The notes: generated from the sequence alone by a model not told the origin. A stretch of DNA of 12,944 nucleotides from Methanobacterium sp. (GCA_020855015.1 JAHKLP010000034.1:1-12944); one strand, 5' to 3'; counted from the stretch's first letter, positions 1 through 10,120 are shown. Translations and numbers: made by a program.

Positions 1-418
1 AATAATCCCCCTATTACCCATAGGCATAGGTTTAGCAATAGGTGTAAACATAATCCATCCCGTCATTTTTATTTTAGGAATAATAATAGCTGCAGCTTGT
101 TTTTCATCATTTGGTTTGATATTATCTTCACCCCCATCCAATGCCCCATCTAATGTTATGATGATCTCATCTCTGGTCCGATTTCCACTGGTATTTGTCA
201 GCGGCATATTCATACCCCTGGAACAAATGCCATATTGGGGCAAAACAGTAGCTTCAATCTCCCCTTTAACCTACTTTACTGATCTAATAAGATATACAAT
301 CAACGGAAACAGTAGTTACCCTATTCATATAGATTTCATTGCGATCATACTTTTCACAGTCATATTTTTCTTTCTAGCCGTACAATTACATAAAAAAACT
401 ATATATAAAAGGATTTAA
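1..418 (+). CDS. ABC-2 type transporter permease, C-terminal part (cut by window edge)
   Basis: The reading frame is open from base 2 to the TAA at 416-418, about 138 residues, so the start lies before the window. The visible part is strongly hydrophobic. It shows an initial membrane stretch rich in Ile, Gly and Ala, then the segment VFVSGIFIPLEQMPYWGK, and ends with a last hydrophobic helix (IILFTVIFFFLAV) and a short basic tail KKTIYKRI. The pattern 'SGIFxPLExMP ... ISPLTYFTDLIRY' is typical of the C-terminal half of ABC-2 (DrrB/NodJ-like) permeases, the membrane partner of an ABC ATPase exporting drugs, polysaccharides or lipids. The ATPase gene would be expected to the left, outside the window. 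The substrate cannot be told. Family assignment is fairly firm; specific function is unknown. Confidence 0.8.
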   Translation, partial: IIPLLPIGIGLAIGVNIIHPVIFILGIIIAAACFSSFGLILSSPPSNAPSNVMMISSLVRFPLVFVSGIFIPLEQMPYWGKTVASISPLTYFTDLIRYTINGNSSYPIHIDFIAIILFTVIFFFLAVQLHKKTIYKRI

Positions 419-518
419 TATTTAAAAGACATTAATAAAATTGAGTTAATTAGGTTACAATGGATGAAGTATATGGAAAAAGTTTTTTTAGTAAAATAGA
501 TAAGTCAATAGGGGTTAT

Positions 519-713
519 ATGGCAACAACGAGAACGTGTCCAGAATGCAATTCGAAAAAGTATAAATTATTCGTCCCTGATTCCGGAACATGGAAATGTG
601 AGAACTGTGGTTATCAGGGTTCTATAGTTGTAGAAGATGGCAATCTAGAAAAACAGATGAAAGAAGCCCGAAAAATGCAGAAACTTAGTAAAAAATTATG
701 GACCGGCCGTTAA
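519..713 (+). CDS. Small zinc-ribbon protein of unknown function
   Basis: This encodes 64 residues starting at ATG 519, preceded by a modest GGGGTT Shine-Dalgarno-like stretch. Two CxxC knuckles (C7/C10 and C27/C30), separated by 16 residues that include an aromatic and GTWKCENCGYQGS, form a classic rubredoxin/TFIIB-type zinc ribbon. The remaining 30 residues are a charged, predicted helical tail ending KLWTGR. Small ribbons like this occur widely in methanogens, but I do not recognise a defined role; nucleic-acid or protein binding is only inferred. It follows the ABC permease on the same strand (about 100 bases away) and converges on argH. TATA-like runs at 468-475 and 399-408 could serve as its promoter, but neither is convincing. 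Confidence 0.82.
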   Translation: MATTRTCPECNSKKYKLFVPDSGTWKCENCGYQGSIVVEDGNLEKQMKEARKMQKLSKKLWTGR

Positions 714-728
714 TAACAATTATATCAC

Positions 729-760
729 TTATTTTTATCTTAAAATTGTATTTATTTTTA
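729..760 (+). terminator. T-rich probable terminator in the convergent gap
   Basis: The 62 bases between the zinc-ribbon stop and the argH stop (read from the other strand) contain two plus-strand T-rich tracts, 729-741 and 749-760. Archaeal RNA polymerases terminate at oligo-T tracts without needing a hairpin, so this is a reasonable terminator for the plus-strand gene. No strong stem is seen; only a weak ACAATT/AATTGT inverted repeat flanks the first tract. Confidence 0.35.
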
Positions 761-775
761 ATCGCAGCGGTAAAG

Positions 776-2185
776 TTAAGAAGAACTATTCTCATCAATA
801 AATATTTTCAAATCTTTTATTGATGCTTTAACCATATCTGGAGCTGGACCACCCACAACTTTCCTGCTTTTAATTATCTCTTCTGGATCAAGAGCTTTTT
901 TGACAAGGTTCTCATCTATTTGCAGCTTTTTCCCTGAGATTTCTTGTGAAATTTCATCCAAAAACTGGGTATCAATATCCTCAGCTCGCATACCCTTATC
1001 CAGGGCGGTGCTCACTGCTCTTCCCACTATCTGATGGGCGATTCTAAAGGGCAGTCTTCCTTCTTTGACCATAAGATCAGCCAGTTCAGTGGCTGCTGAA
1101 AAGTTGGCTCGTGCCAGCTCTTCGCCCCGAACACCTTTGAAATTAGTTGATGCTAACATTTCCCGAGTAATATTCAGTGCAGAGTGAAGTGTGTCTGTGA
1201 CTTTCCATAAATGGGGAGTTACTTCCTGCAAATCCCGGTTGTAACTCTGGGGTAATGATTTAATAATAGTGAGAATAGTGACTAATTCACCATTTAAAAG
1301 GGCGGTTTTTGCCCTGACAATCTCTGCAACATCAGGATTCTTTTTTTGAGGCATAATGGATGATGTTGATGAGAATTCATCCCCCAATTCCACCATCTGG
1401 AACTCGTAACTGCTCCAGACAATGAGTTCCTCTGATATCTTGGAGAGAGTGGTTCCCAGCAGGGTCAGGGCGAATACAGTTTCAGCTATGAAGTCCCGGC
1501 TACTAACTCCATCTATGGAGTTTTCCATAGGGCCCTTAAAACCAAGTAACTCTGCAGTTCTCTCTCGATTTATGGGAAAACTAGTCGTGGTAAGTGCTGC
1601 TGATCCCAATGGGCATAAATCCATCCTCTGATATGCATCATGAAGTCTTCCGTAATCCCTCTTCAGTGCTTGAGCATATGAGAGCAGATGATGGGCAAAG
1701 GTGGTTGGTTGGGCATGTTGCAGGTGGGTGTAACCCACCATAATGGTGTCCAGATATTCCTCAGCCATCTGGATGATAATCTGAATAAAAAAGATTAAAT
1801 CTTTCTCTATACTTTTAATTTCTTCTTTCAATGCTAATTTAAGGTCGGTAGCCACCTGGTCGTTGCGTGACTTGGCAGTGTGCATGAAACCAGCATCAGG
1901 GCCGATTTTAGCAGTCACATAGTTTTCTACAGCCATATGAATGTCTTCAACAGCTGAATCTAGTTTCAGGGCTTTAATGCCTTCCTTTTCAAGTTCTTCC
2001 AGGGCTTTAATGATTCTATTGCCTATTTCTGAGGGAATGATCTCCTGTTCTATGAGCATGGTGGTGTGAGCCTGGTTGCAACGAATATCTGCCTGGAATA
2101 TGCGATGATCAAATTTCAGGGAAGAGGTGAAGTCGGCAACTTCCTTATTCATCTGCCCTTTAAGTCTTCCAGAGCGGAGATTCAA
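776..2185 (-). CDS. argH: Argininosuccinate lyase
   Basis: ArgH cleaves argininosuccinate to arginine and fumarate, the last step of arginine synthesis, as a cytosolic homotetramer. The 469 residues match the usual family length. Visible marks are SRNDQ (106-110), the catalytic histidine block THLQHAQPTT (153-162), and the fumarase/lyase superfamily signature TSSIMPQKKNP (274-284), whose serine loop supplies the catalytic base. The start is TTG at 2185-2183. It is supported by AGGTG seven bases upstream and by the N-terminus MNLRSGRL, which aligns with the usual 'LxxGRF' beginning; the first in-frame ATG would remove 11 residues. It is the last gene of the minus-strand series, 27 bases after rps27ae, so it probably rides on the ribosomal/RNA polymerase transcript. 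Confidence 0.97.
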   Translation of the reverse strand: MNLRSGRLKGQMNKEVADFTSSLKFDHRIFQADIRCNQAHTTMLIEQEIIPSEIGNRIIKALEELEKEGIKALKLDSAVEDIHMAVENYVTAKIGPDAGFMHTAKSRNDQVATDLKLALKEEIKSIEKDLIFFIQIIIQMAEEYLDTIMVGYTHLQHAQPTTFAHHLLSYAQALKRDYGRLHDAYQRMDLCPLGSAALTTTSFPINRERTAELLGFKGPMENSIDGVSSRDFIAETVFALTLLGTTLSKISEELIVWSSYEFQMVELGDEFSSTSSIMPQKKNPDVAEIVRAKTALLNGELVTILTIIKSLPQSYNRDLQEVTPHLWKVTDTLHSALNITREMLASTNFKGVRGEELARANFSAATELADLMVKEGRLPFRIAHQIVGRAVSTALDKGMRAEDIDTQFLDEISQEISGKKLQIDENLVKKALDPEEIIKSRKVVGGPAPDMVKASIKDLKIFIDENSSS

Positions 2186-2212
2186 AAAAACACACCTTAA
2201 ATTGATTAATTT

Positions 2213-2368
2213 TTATTCTTTACTCTTCCACTGAGTGTAACCACATTTTCCACATGCGTAACGGTCTCCGTGGTCTGCCATGAAAACACCGTGGGAGCAA
2301 CGCACACATTCAGGATTTTTGCGGATGATTTTATTATCTTTAACTTCATATAATTCGAATTTTTTCAT
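2213..2368 (-). CDS. rps27ae: Small ribosomal subunit protein eS31 (S27ae)
   Basis: This 51-residue protein (ATG 2368 to TAA 2213) has four cysteines in the S27ae zinc-finger pattern: C21-x2-C24 and C39-x2-C42. The sequence contains NPECVRCSHG and YACGKCGYTQW. It is the zinc-binding 30S protein that in eukaryotes is fused to ubiquitin; archaeal versions, like this one, are ubiquitin-free and about 50 residues. The start is set by AGGAGGA eight bases upstream. It lies 32 bases after rps24e and 27 bases before argH, and the S24e-S27ae pair is a standard archaeal arrangement. Confidence 0.95.
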   Translation of the reverse strand: MKKFELYEVKDNKIIRKNPECVRCSHGVFMADHGDRYACGKCGYTQWKSKE

Positions 2369-2400
2369 TGATCCATCCTCCTGACTTTAGGTAATTTAAT

Positions 2401-2709
<309 letters not shown>

Positions 2710-2721
2710 GATATTCTCTCC

Positions 2722-3228
2722 TTATCTTTCCTCTAATTTATCTTTAAACTTTTTAACTTTATCTATTACTTTATCAACATCACAAACCACTAAACCCTCA
2801 CCAGGCTGCCCGTATAAAACCAGAGAACCGGATGGGGCCATTAAGATGCAGGGAAGAACTGCCAGATCTTCTTCACCATCAACCAGGATTAGAACTCGGA
2901 AACCAGATTTCACTAATTGAAAGGCCTTTTTAATGGTCTCTTGTAGTTGATCGGTGATAACTCCTGGGGGGTTTTTAGCATTCAAGGTTACATTATCGTA
3001 GACCACATCATAGGATGCGGGTTTTCTCTCCACAATATTGTCAATAATCCCCAAGTGAGGTATTAATCCTGCTTTCTGGAGGTTCTGGGTGGTTACATCA
3101 CCCACGGAAATTAATAATTCCTGATAATATTTTGATTTTAGGAAATCTTCCACTTCATCTAGAGATGAGTATAGATCTCCTATTGGTTTTTTTAATTCTG
3201 ATCGTAAATTTTTCTGTAGTATTAGCAC
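2722..3228 (-). CDS. GTP-dependent dephospho-CoA kinase (DUF359 family)
   Basis: This encodes 168 residues. The family transfers phosphate from GTP to the 3'-hydroxyl of dephospho-CoA, the last step of archaeal coenzyme A synthesis, and is unrelated to bacterial CoaE. Conserved blocks are VGDVTT (42-47), IDNIVERKP (62-70), NAKNPPG (83-89), VDGEEDLAVLP (116-126) and YGQPGEGLVV (139-148). The GEEDL block is the likely acidic active-site loop. The start is GTG 3228-3226, whose first base is the last base of the spt4 TAG stop (TAGTG). GAGG within the end of spt4 serves as ribosome binding site, so translation is probably coupled to spt4. A metabolic enzyme is thus locked inside a transcription/ribosome operon, an order seen across euryarchaea. 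Function rests on family knowledge. Confidence 0.92.
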   Translation of the reverse strand: MLILQKNLRSELKKPIGDLYSSLDEVEDFLKSKYYQELLISVGDVTTQNLQKAGLIPHLGIIDNIVERKPASYDVVYDNVTLNAKNPPGVITDQLQETIKKAFQLVKSGFRVLILVDGEEDLAVLPCILMAPSGSLVLYGQPGEGLVVCDVDKVIDKVKKFKDKLEER

Positions 3229-3410
3229 TAGCGAACCCTCAAGGCATATTCTCCAGGTAGTGTGATCTGGAGTTCTTGGGCAATGGGTGAGTTTTCAGGG
3301 TCTACGATAATTAGAAACCCACTCCAGTTTTTGGAAGTGGCCATATTGCAGACAGCGCATCTGTCTTCTTCCATGAGTCGGTGGCACCGTGTGCATGCTT
3401 TGGTGACCAT
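3228..3410 (-). CDS. spt4: Transcription elongation factor Spt4 (RpoE2/RpoE'')
   Basis: This encodes 60 residues, the normal archaeal length. An N-terminal zinc finger (C6-x2-C9, C18-x2-C21) is followed by the conserved Spt4 segment SKNWSGFLIIVDPENSPIAQEL. Spt4 pairs with the NGN domain of Spt5 and keeps RNA polymerase processive. The ATG at 3410-3408 directly follows the TAA of rpo7 with no gap, and its stop overlaps the next start by one base, so three genes are tightly stacked. Once annotated as RNA polymerase subunit E'', it is now regarded as an elongation factor. Confidence 0.95.
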   Translation of the reverse strand: MVTKACTRCHRLMEEDRCAVCNMATSKNWSGFLIIVDPENSPIAQELQITLPGEYALRVR

Positions 3411-3998
3411 TTATTTTTTCTCCTTCTTACCTTTCTTTGGTTTCTTAGTTTTTTTCTCTTTTTCTTTTTCGATCCATTCGACCCGCCCCAAGTTGGGTTG
3501 TCTCATGGTTAGGCCGATTTTGGTTTCTTTGGAAGATTTACCCTTCAGACTCAGGGCCACGATCCTTGCACGGACTCTGTTACCTTCTTCCAGGGTTTTT
3601 TTGGATTCTTTTCCAATCAAAGCCCCTCTTTTCCCATCGTAGTTTATGTAATCATCAGTTACCTGGGATACGTGCACTAGACCATCCATTGGTCCTATGC
3701 GTATGAAAGCACCGAATTCGGTTACTTCAATAACTTCTCCTTCCACAATTTCGTGTAATTCTGGTTTGAAGAAAAGTGCGGTGAATACTACTTCATGGTA
3801 GGCGGCTCCGTCACCCATTATGACTTTACCCACACCAATTTCTTTTATGTCTTTTACGGTGACCATTAATCCCATCTTTTTATCAATTTTGCCAACGTAG
3901 GTTTCATTAATTATTTCGCTGGCCACCTCATCTAGAGGTTCATCGAAACGGTTTGGTGGGATTCTTACCGTGTCATCTATTTCGGATATTAAATACAA
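3411..3998 (-). CDS. rpo7: RNA polymerase stalk subunit Rpo7 (RpoE')
   Basis: This encodes 195 residues. The N-terminal tip domain begins MYLISEIDDTVRIPP, the standard archaeal Rpo7 start, followed by an S1 RNA-binding domain at about 84-166 (EGEVIEVTEFGAFIRIGPMDGLVHVSQ in outline). A lysine-rich tail (about 177-195) is longer than needed for the fold and probably contacts nucleic acid. Together with Rpo4 it forms the stalk that aids promoter opening and binds nascent RNA. The start is TTG 3998-3996, chosen because TGAGGGAT lies upstream and because of homology to the usual N-terminus. It sits 31 bases after ppa and abuts spt4. Confidence 0.95.
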   Translation of the reverse strand: MYLISEIDDTVRIPPNRFDEPLDEVASEIINETYVGKIDKKMGLMVTVKDIKEIGVGKVIMGDGAAYHEVVFTALFFKPELHEIVEGEVIEVTEFGAFIRIGPMDGLVHVSQVTDDYINYDGKRGALIGKESKKTLEEGNRVRARIVALSLKGKSSKETKIGLTMRQPNLGRVEWIEKEKEKKTKKPKKGKKEKK

Positions 3999-4029
3999 AC
4001 AAATCCCTCATATTATAATTTTTTAATTA

Positions 4030-4551
4030 TTAAAGTTCCTGATAAAGTTTAACAGAGTGCATTATTGCTTCTTTTGCCTTGGAAGCATTTTCCCAGCCAA
4101 TGATCTCAGTTTCTTTTCCTTCCAGTGTTTTATACTCTGCAAAGAAGTGGGCTATTTCATCAAGTAATGATTGGGGCACATCTTGAATATCTTTCACATC
4201 TTTATATCTTGGGTCTTCCACTGGCACTGCCAGTATCTTATCATCCTGGTCCCCCCCATCGATCATACGCATCATTCCAATGGGCCTGGATTCAATTATA
4301 CATCCTGGGAAGGTGGGTTGGTCCATGATCACCATGATGTCTGTTGGGTCCCCATCATCGTATAAAGTTTGGGGTATAATACCATATTCAGCAGGGTAAT
4401 GGAATGGGGAATAAAGCACCCGGTCCAGGGCGAATGCTTCCATGTCTTTATCGTATTCATACTTGTTTCGAGATCCTTTGGGTATTTCAATAACTGCATA
4501 CACCACTTCAGGAGCTGATGGCCCAGTTTTTATGTCCTTCCAGAGATTCAT
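4030..4551 (-). CDS. ppa: Family I inorganic pyrophosphatase
   Basis: This encodes 173 residues, standard for prokaryotic soluble family I enzymes. It hydrolyses pyrophosphate made by biosynthetic reactions, including transcription and tRNA charging, with Mg2+. The metal-binding signature DDGDPTDIMV covers 65-74 with D66, D68 and D71 as ligands. Upstream, the conserved EIPKGSRNKYEYD (22-34) and PAEYGIIPQTL (53-63) supply phosphate-binding Lys, Arg and Tyr residues. The start is ATG 4551, with GGAGG nine bases before. A 143-base AT-rich gap separates it from the PIN gene, so a promoter is likely there, although no single TATA stands out. Rpo7 follows 31 bases later. Confidence 0.97.
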   Translation of the reverse strand: MNLWKDIKTGPSAPEVVYAVIEIPKGSRNKYEYDKDMEAFALDRVLYSPFHYPAEYGIIPQTLYDDGDPTDIMVIMDQPTFPGCIIESRPIGMMRMIDGGDQDDKILAVPVEDPRYKDVKDIQDVPQSLLDEIAHFFAEYKTLEGKETEIIGWENASKAKEAIMHSVKLYQEL

Positions 4552-4694
4552 ATCTGATTTCCTCCACGCAAAGATTGATAATAATATTATGAAATTTAAT
4601 GATTAGTATTATGACCTTGATGATTTATTTATGTTTCATGATTTAGTTTGTAATTACCTGGGAATATTCATCTTAGCAGTGCAAAACCCACACA

Positions 4695-6319
<1,625 letters not shown>

Positions 6320-6326
6320 ATTATCT

Positions 6327-6704
6327 TTACTCATCACTTTTTAGAAGATCTTCGATTGATTTAGAACCTTTTTTCGTCACTATGGTGTTAATTTGGACTA
6401 TATCATCAGATATTGTGTTTCCACGGACGGTTTTTCTTCTTCTCTGCCCTTTTCGTCTTGGTTCAAATCCAACTCCTCCTGAAAGAAGGCTTTTTATTCT
6501 TCGGGGTCCTTCAACGTCTTTTTTCATGGGGAAACCATTTTTATCGCTTCCTCCAGTTATGCAAAGAGTGTATCCTGCAAGACCCATTGGTGCAGCGTCG
6601 AATTCTTCGCCGATTTTCATTCCTATTAATTTTTTGGACGCGTCAGCTTCCACTTCCAGCTGATGGCTGTTTTCACCTTGGGAAACAATTAATTTAAATG
6701 CCAA
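6327..6704 (-). CDS. rps6e: Small ribosomal subunit protein eS6 (S6e)
   Basis: This encodes 125 residues, the size of archaeal S6e (the eukaryotic protein has a long phosphorylated tail that is absent here). The signature GGSDKNGFPMK spans 51-61, followed by a basic segment KGQRRRKTVRGNTIS (85-99) that contacts rRNA. The start is TTG 6704-6702, supported by GGAGG seven bases upstream (GGAGGAGATAGA) and by the N-terminus AFKLIVSQ. It leads the set rps6e-eif2g-PIN and comes 102 bases after infB. Confidence 0.95.
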   Translation of the reverse strand: MAFKLIVSQGENSHQLEVEADASKKLIGMKIGEEFDAAPMGLAGYTLCITGGSDKNGFPMKKDVEGPRRIKSLLSGGVGFEPRRKGQRRRKTVRGNTISDDIVQINTIVTKKGSKSIEDLLKSDE

Positions 6705-6741
6705 TCTATCTCCTCCATCTTATTTTTGGTGTTTAATTTTC

Positions 6742-6753
6742 ATATTATTTATC
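6742..6753 (-). promoter_or_regulatory. Possible promoter for rps6e
   Basis: On the minus strand the 102-base gap between infB and rps6e contains GAAAAACGATAAATAATATG. Its A/T run could be a BRE/TATA element about 40-50 bases before the TTG start. Another TATA-like run (ATTATATT) lies further upstream near 6780. Neither matches the consensus well, and read-through from infB is equally possible. Confidence 0.28.
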
Positions 6754-6806
6754 GTTTTTCATCTATTAATGATGATTGAATATAATGATAGCTATATCTG
6801 GATTTA

Positions 6807-8585
6807 TCAGTAAATTCCCCATTTCGATTCAGTTTTTCTTTTAATAACCACAGTTTCCTGCAGTATTTCGTTTTCATCATCACTGAGATCTGATTTCATT
6901 TCTTTTTCCAGTACTTTGAAATGTTTTTCAGGGACGTCTACGTATAAAACATCTCCTTCATCTAAATTGCGGCCGAAAACCCCATCTTTTATCGCCATGG
7001 CCACTTTCTGTCCCTTGGATATTGATGGTAGGTTGTCTCCTTTGTTCTGCATACTCTCAACTACGCCAACTCTTTGCCCGTTTTTGTTTATGAGGCCATA
7101 ACCTTTTTTAACACTTCCACCCAGAACTTCAATACCTGCTATGGCAGGTTTGCTCTGTCTGAAAACCAGTTTGGGTATGATGCGTAGTTTACCGGGTTTT
7201 ATGATGGCAGCAAACCATTCCTTTTTCCTTCGCTCACGCGTTTCCTGGATCCATTCCTGGTAATCTTCAGTTAACTGGTATATTACATCGGCAGAGAAAA
7301 TTTTAATTTCTGTATTTTTAATTTCCTCGGCAGCCGAAGGCAGTACTTTAACATTAAATGCAATTATCACTCCACATAGTTCATCTTCCTGCATTACTAT
7401 AGACGCATCAATAACATCTCTGCGGGAAACATCACCAATGTCTGCGGCACGAATGGGTACTTCCATCTCCTGTAGCATGTTTACCAATGCTTCAAGAGAT
7501 CCCAGAGTGTCTGCTTTAACTATAACTCCCAATTCGCCGGTATCTACTTTTATGTCTTCGATTTCATGTAATATTTCTTCTTTAACTTCTTCAAGGTCTT
7601 CTCTTGCCACCCTGAGAGGGGAGCCAGAGATGACATTGTCAATGTTGGGGGCTACGATCTTGATACCGGCAGCTGCAACCACTTCATCCACCTTTTCGAA
7701 ACGTTTTTTTGCTTCCCGAATCTCTTCTAATGCTTTTGGCTTAAGAAGAGATCTTATTTTGGTGGTTATAACATCTTCAGTGGTAGTTAAGACAATAGTA
7801 TCTTTGTGCCTGATTATGCCATCGTATACAACTGCGTCAATTGTAGTTCCCAGCCCAACTTCTTCTTTAACTTCAAGAATCGTTCCTTTGGCGGGGGCAT
7901 CAATTTCTATCTGCAGTTGTTCTTTAAGGTACTGTTGAGCCAGTCCCAGGAGCATAGTTAATAGTTCTGCTATCCCTTCCCCACTTTTCGCGCTGATAGG
8001 TATGATACTAACTTGTCTGGCGAAGTCTTCCACCCGGTCGAATCTTTCAGATTCGAAACCTTCCTGGTGAAGTATTCCTACCAACTCATAGACTTGGTTG
8101 TCCAGTACACTCTGAACGTTAGGGGGTTGTTTAGGGTAAGTCTGAGAGAAAGATTCTCCTTCATGTGTCTGCCATCCATATATTTTATCAATCTTGTTGG
8201 CAGCCACTACGAATGGGGTTTTATACATTTTAAGGATGTTAAGTGCTTCATAGGTTTGGGGTTTAAATCCTTCATTTAAATCCACTATAAGGATTGCCAA
8301 ATCAGCCAGGGCACCTCCTCTTTTACGTAGAGTGGTGAAAGCTTCATGGCCCGGGGTGTCTATAAAGAACAGGCCTGGGAGGGTTTCTTTAATGTCAAGT
8401 TTATTCAGGAAAGCCCCGCAGATATTATCAATGACTTCCATGGGGATTTCAGTGGCTCCTATGTGTTGGGTTATTCCACCTGCTTCTTTCTGGGCTATGG
8501 CACTGCCTCTGATGAAATCTAATAGTGTTGTCTTTCCATGGTCAACATGACCCAGAACAGATACAATAGGTGATCTAATCTTCAA
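6807..8585 (-). CDS. infB: Translation initiation factor aIF5B (IF2-like)
   Basis: This encodes 592 residues, typical of archaeal aIF5B. It promotes subunit joining and stabilises initiator tRNA. GTPase motifs are GHVDHGKT (12-19), DTPGHE (76-81), NKID (130-133) and SAKSG (198-202). Three further domains follow, including the domain III block VIVKADTLGSLEALVNML and the domain IV barrel that binds the initiator tRNA. No intein is inserted, although inteins occur in some archaeal homologues. The start is TTG 8585-8583, with GGAGG six bases upstream. It follows ndk by 119 bases; the leader contains a hairpin. Confidence 0.97.
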   Translation of the reverse strand: MKIRSPIVSVLGHVDHGKTTLLDFIRGSAIAQKEAGGITQHIGATEIPMEVIDNICGAFLNKLDIKETLPGLFFIDTPGHEAFTTLRKRGGALADLAILIVDLNEGFKPQTYEALNILKMYKTPFVVAANKIDKIYGWQTHEGESFSQTYPKQPPNVQSVLDNQVYELVGILHQEGFESERFDRVEDFARQVSIIPISAKSGEGIAELLTMLLGLAQQYLKEQLQIEIDAPAKGTILEVKEEVGLGTTIDAVVYDGIIRHKDTIVLTTTEDVITTKIRSLLKPKALEEIREAKKRFEKVDEVVAAAGIKIVAPNIDNVISGSPLRVAREDLEEVKEEILHEIEDIKVDTGELGVIVKADTLGSLEALVNMLQEMEVPIRAADIGDVSRRDVIDASIVMQEDELCGVIIAFNVKVLPSAAEEIKNTEIKIFSADVIYQLTEDYQEWIQETRERRKKEWFAAIIKPGKLRIIPKLVFRQSKPAIAGIEVLGGSVKKGYGLINKNGQRVGVVESMQNKGDNLPSISKGQKVAMAIKDGVFGRNLDEGDVLYVDVPEKHFKVLEKEMKSDLSDDENEILQETVVIKRKTESKWGIY

Positions 8586-8611
8586 GCTGATCCTCCGCCC
8601 TTAAAAAGTGT

Positions 8612-8636
8612 AAGGGAATAAAAATTAAGTTCCCTT
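8612..8636 (-). terminator. Hairpin between ndk and infB (terminator or leader element)
   Basis: AAGGGAA (8612-8618) and TTCCCTT (8630-8636) form a perfect 7-bp inverted repeat with an 11-base A/T loop. In the minus-strand RNA the stem is followed within eight bases by TTTTT, so it could end or attenuate ndk transcripts before infB. On the plus strand it is followed directly by a T run, but there is no plus-strand gene to terminate. Confidence 0.4.
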
Positions 8637-8704
8637 TTTTGTCAATAGGATTTTTTGTTTTGTATTGTCACTAATTCATCTTTGATGATTTTAGATGATG
8701 AGGT

Positions 8705-9163
8705 TTATGGTTCTTCGTATACCAGTTCCCGGTCAGGAAGCTGGTACTCACAGATTTCATCATCCTGGAAAAACAGAGCAATTTCCCTTTCAGCGGATTC
8801 TGGTGAATCAGAAGCATGAACAATGTTTCGACCGGTTTCAATAGCAAAATCGCCACGAATCGTACCCAGGTCTGCTTCTTTAGGATTTGTTGCTCCCACC
8901 ATCTTCCTGATCATGCTGATACATTCATCTCCTTCAATAACCATGGCCAGAACTGGCCCAGAGGTAATGTAATCAACCAGATCACCAAAGAAAGGTTTTT
9001 CGGCGTGTTCAGCGTAGTGTTCCTCAGCTTGCTTGCGGGGAATGATCATAATTTTCGCCGCCAGAATCTGCAGGCCCCGGTCTTCAAATCGGGTTAATAT
9101 CTTCCCGGTTAACCTCCGCAGCACTGCATCGGGTTTTAGCATTACAAAACTTCTTTCCTTCAT
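8705..9163 (-). CDS. ndk: Nucleoside diphosphate kinase
   Basis: This encodes 152 residues. The enzyme transfers the gamma phosphate between nucleoside triphosphates and diphosphates by a phosphohistidine intermediate. The active-site signature NIVHASDS places the catalytic histidine at H116. The N-terminus ERSFVMLKPDAVLRRL carries the conserved nucleotide-binding Lys (K10). The start is ATG 9163-9161, overlapping the rpl24e TGA by four bases (ATGA), so translation is probably coupled and the weak upstream Shine-Dalgarno matters little. It supplies GTP to the neighbouring GTPase factors in a general sense only. Confidence 0.97.
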   Translation of the reverse strand: MKERSFVMLKPDAVLRRLTGKILTRFEDRGLQILAAKIMIIPRKQAEEHYAEHAEKPFFGDLVDYITSGPVLAMVIEGDECISMIRKMVGATNPKEADLGTIRGDFAIETGRNIVHASDSPESAEREIALFFQDDEICEYQLPDRELVYEEP

Positions 9164-9321
9164 TCTTTAACCCACTTAACCTTTCTGGGAACTCTACCGA
9201 GTTTAATACGATTTTTTTCACATTTACTGCTGCAGAAAAGATATACGGTACCGTCTTTTTTGACATACATTTTGCCGGTACCCTCTTCGATTTCTTCTCC
9301 ACAGAATGAACATGTTCTCAT
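9160..9321 (-). CDS. rpl24e: Large ribosomal subunit protein eL24 (L24e)
   Basis: This encodes 53 residues from ATG 9321 to TGA 9160. The zinc-binding cysteines are C4-x2-C7 and C30-x3-C34, in RTCSFCGEEIEEGTGKMYV and LFCSSKCEKN, followed by a basic end. It is a 50S protein at the subunit interface. AAAGGTGA upstream gives a good ribosome binding site. It lies 18 bases after rps28e and overlaps ndk by four bases, the conserved L7ae-S28e-L24e-ndk order of euryarchaea. Confidence 0.95.
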   Translation of the reverse strand: MRTCSFCGEEIEEGTGKMYVKKDGTVYLFCSSKCEKNRIKLGRVPRKVKWVKE

Positions 9322-9339
9322 GTTTTGTCACCTTTAATT

Positions 9340-9546
<207 letters not shown>

Positions 9547-9568
9547 TTAATCACCTTTGTGTGTGAGA

Positions 9569-9581
9569 AGGGCTATGCCCT
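9569..9581 (-). other. Short hairpin between rpl7ae and rps28e
   Basis: AGGGC-ATA-GCCCT forms a 5-bp GC-rich stem with a 3-base loop in the intercistronic RNA, 22 bases before the rps28e start. No T tract follows it, so it is more likely a processing or stability element, or chance, than a terminator. Confidence 0.25.
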
Positions 9582-9589
9582 AATAATAA

Positions 9590-9962
<373 letters not shown>

Positions 9963-9964
9963 TA

Positions 9965-10092
<128 letters not shown>

Positions 10093-10102
10093 TTAAAAAA
10101 AT

Positions 10103-10120
10103 ATTTTAGAATTCTAAAAT
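10103..10120. repeat. 18-bp perfect palindrome
   Basis: ATTTTAGAATTCTAAAAT is fully self-complementary. In minus-strand RNA it would form a hairpin followed by ATTTTTTT (from 10102 down), resembling an intrinsic terminator; in DNA it could be a dimeric regulator site. It lies about 60 bases upstream of the rpl7ae TATA region. Confidence 0.5.

Noticed and set aside
6460..6470. GGTTCAAATCC, like a tRNA T-loop
   Set aside because: It lies inside the rps6e coding sequence, and no acceptor, D or anticodon stems can be formed around it.
7438..7938. 166-codon open frame on the plus strand opposite infB
   Set aside because: It is antisense to a well-conserved GTPase gene, rich in Ser/Thr from reversed codons, and has no recognisable domain or ribosome binding site.
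9084..9302. 72-codon minus-strand frame over rpl24e and ndk
   Set aside because: An alternative frame of two confirmed overlapping genes; the zinc-finger pattern is only in the rpl24e frame.
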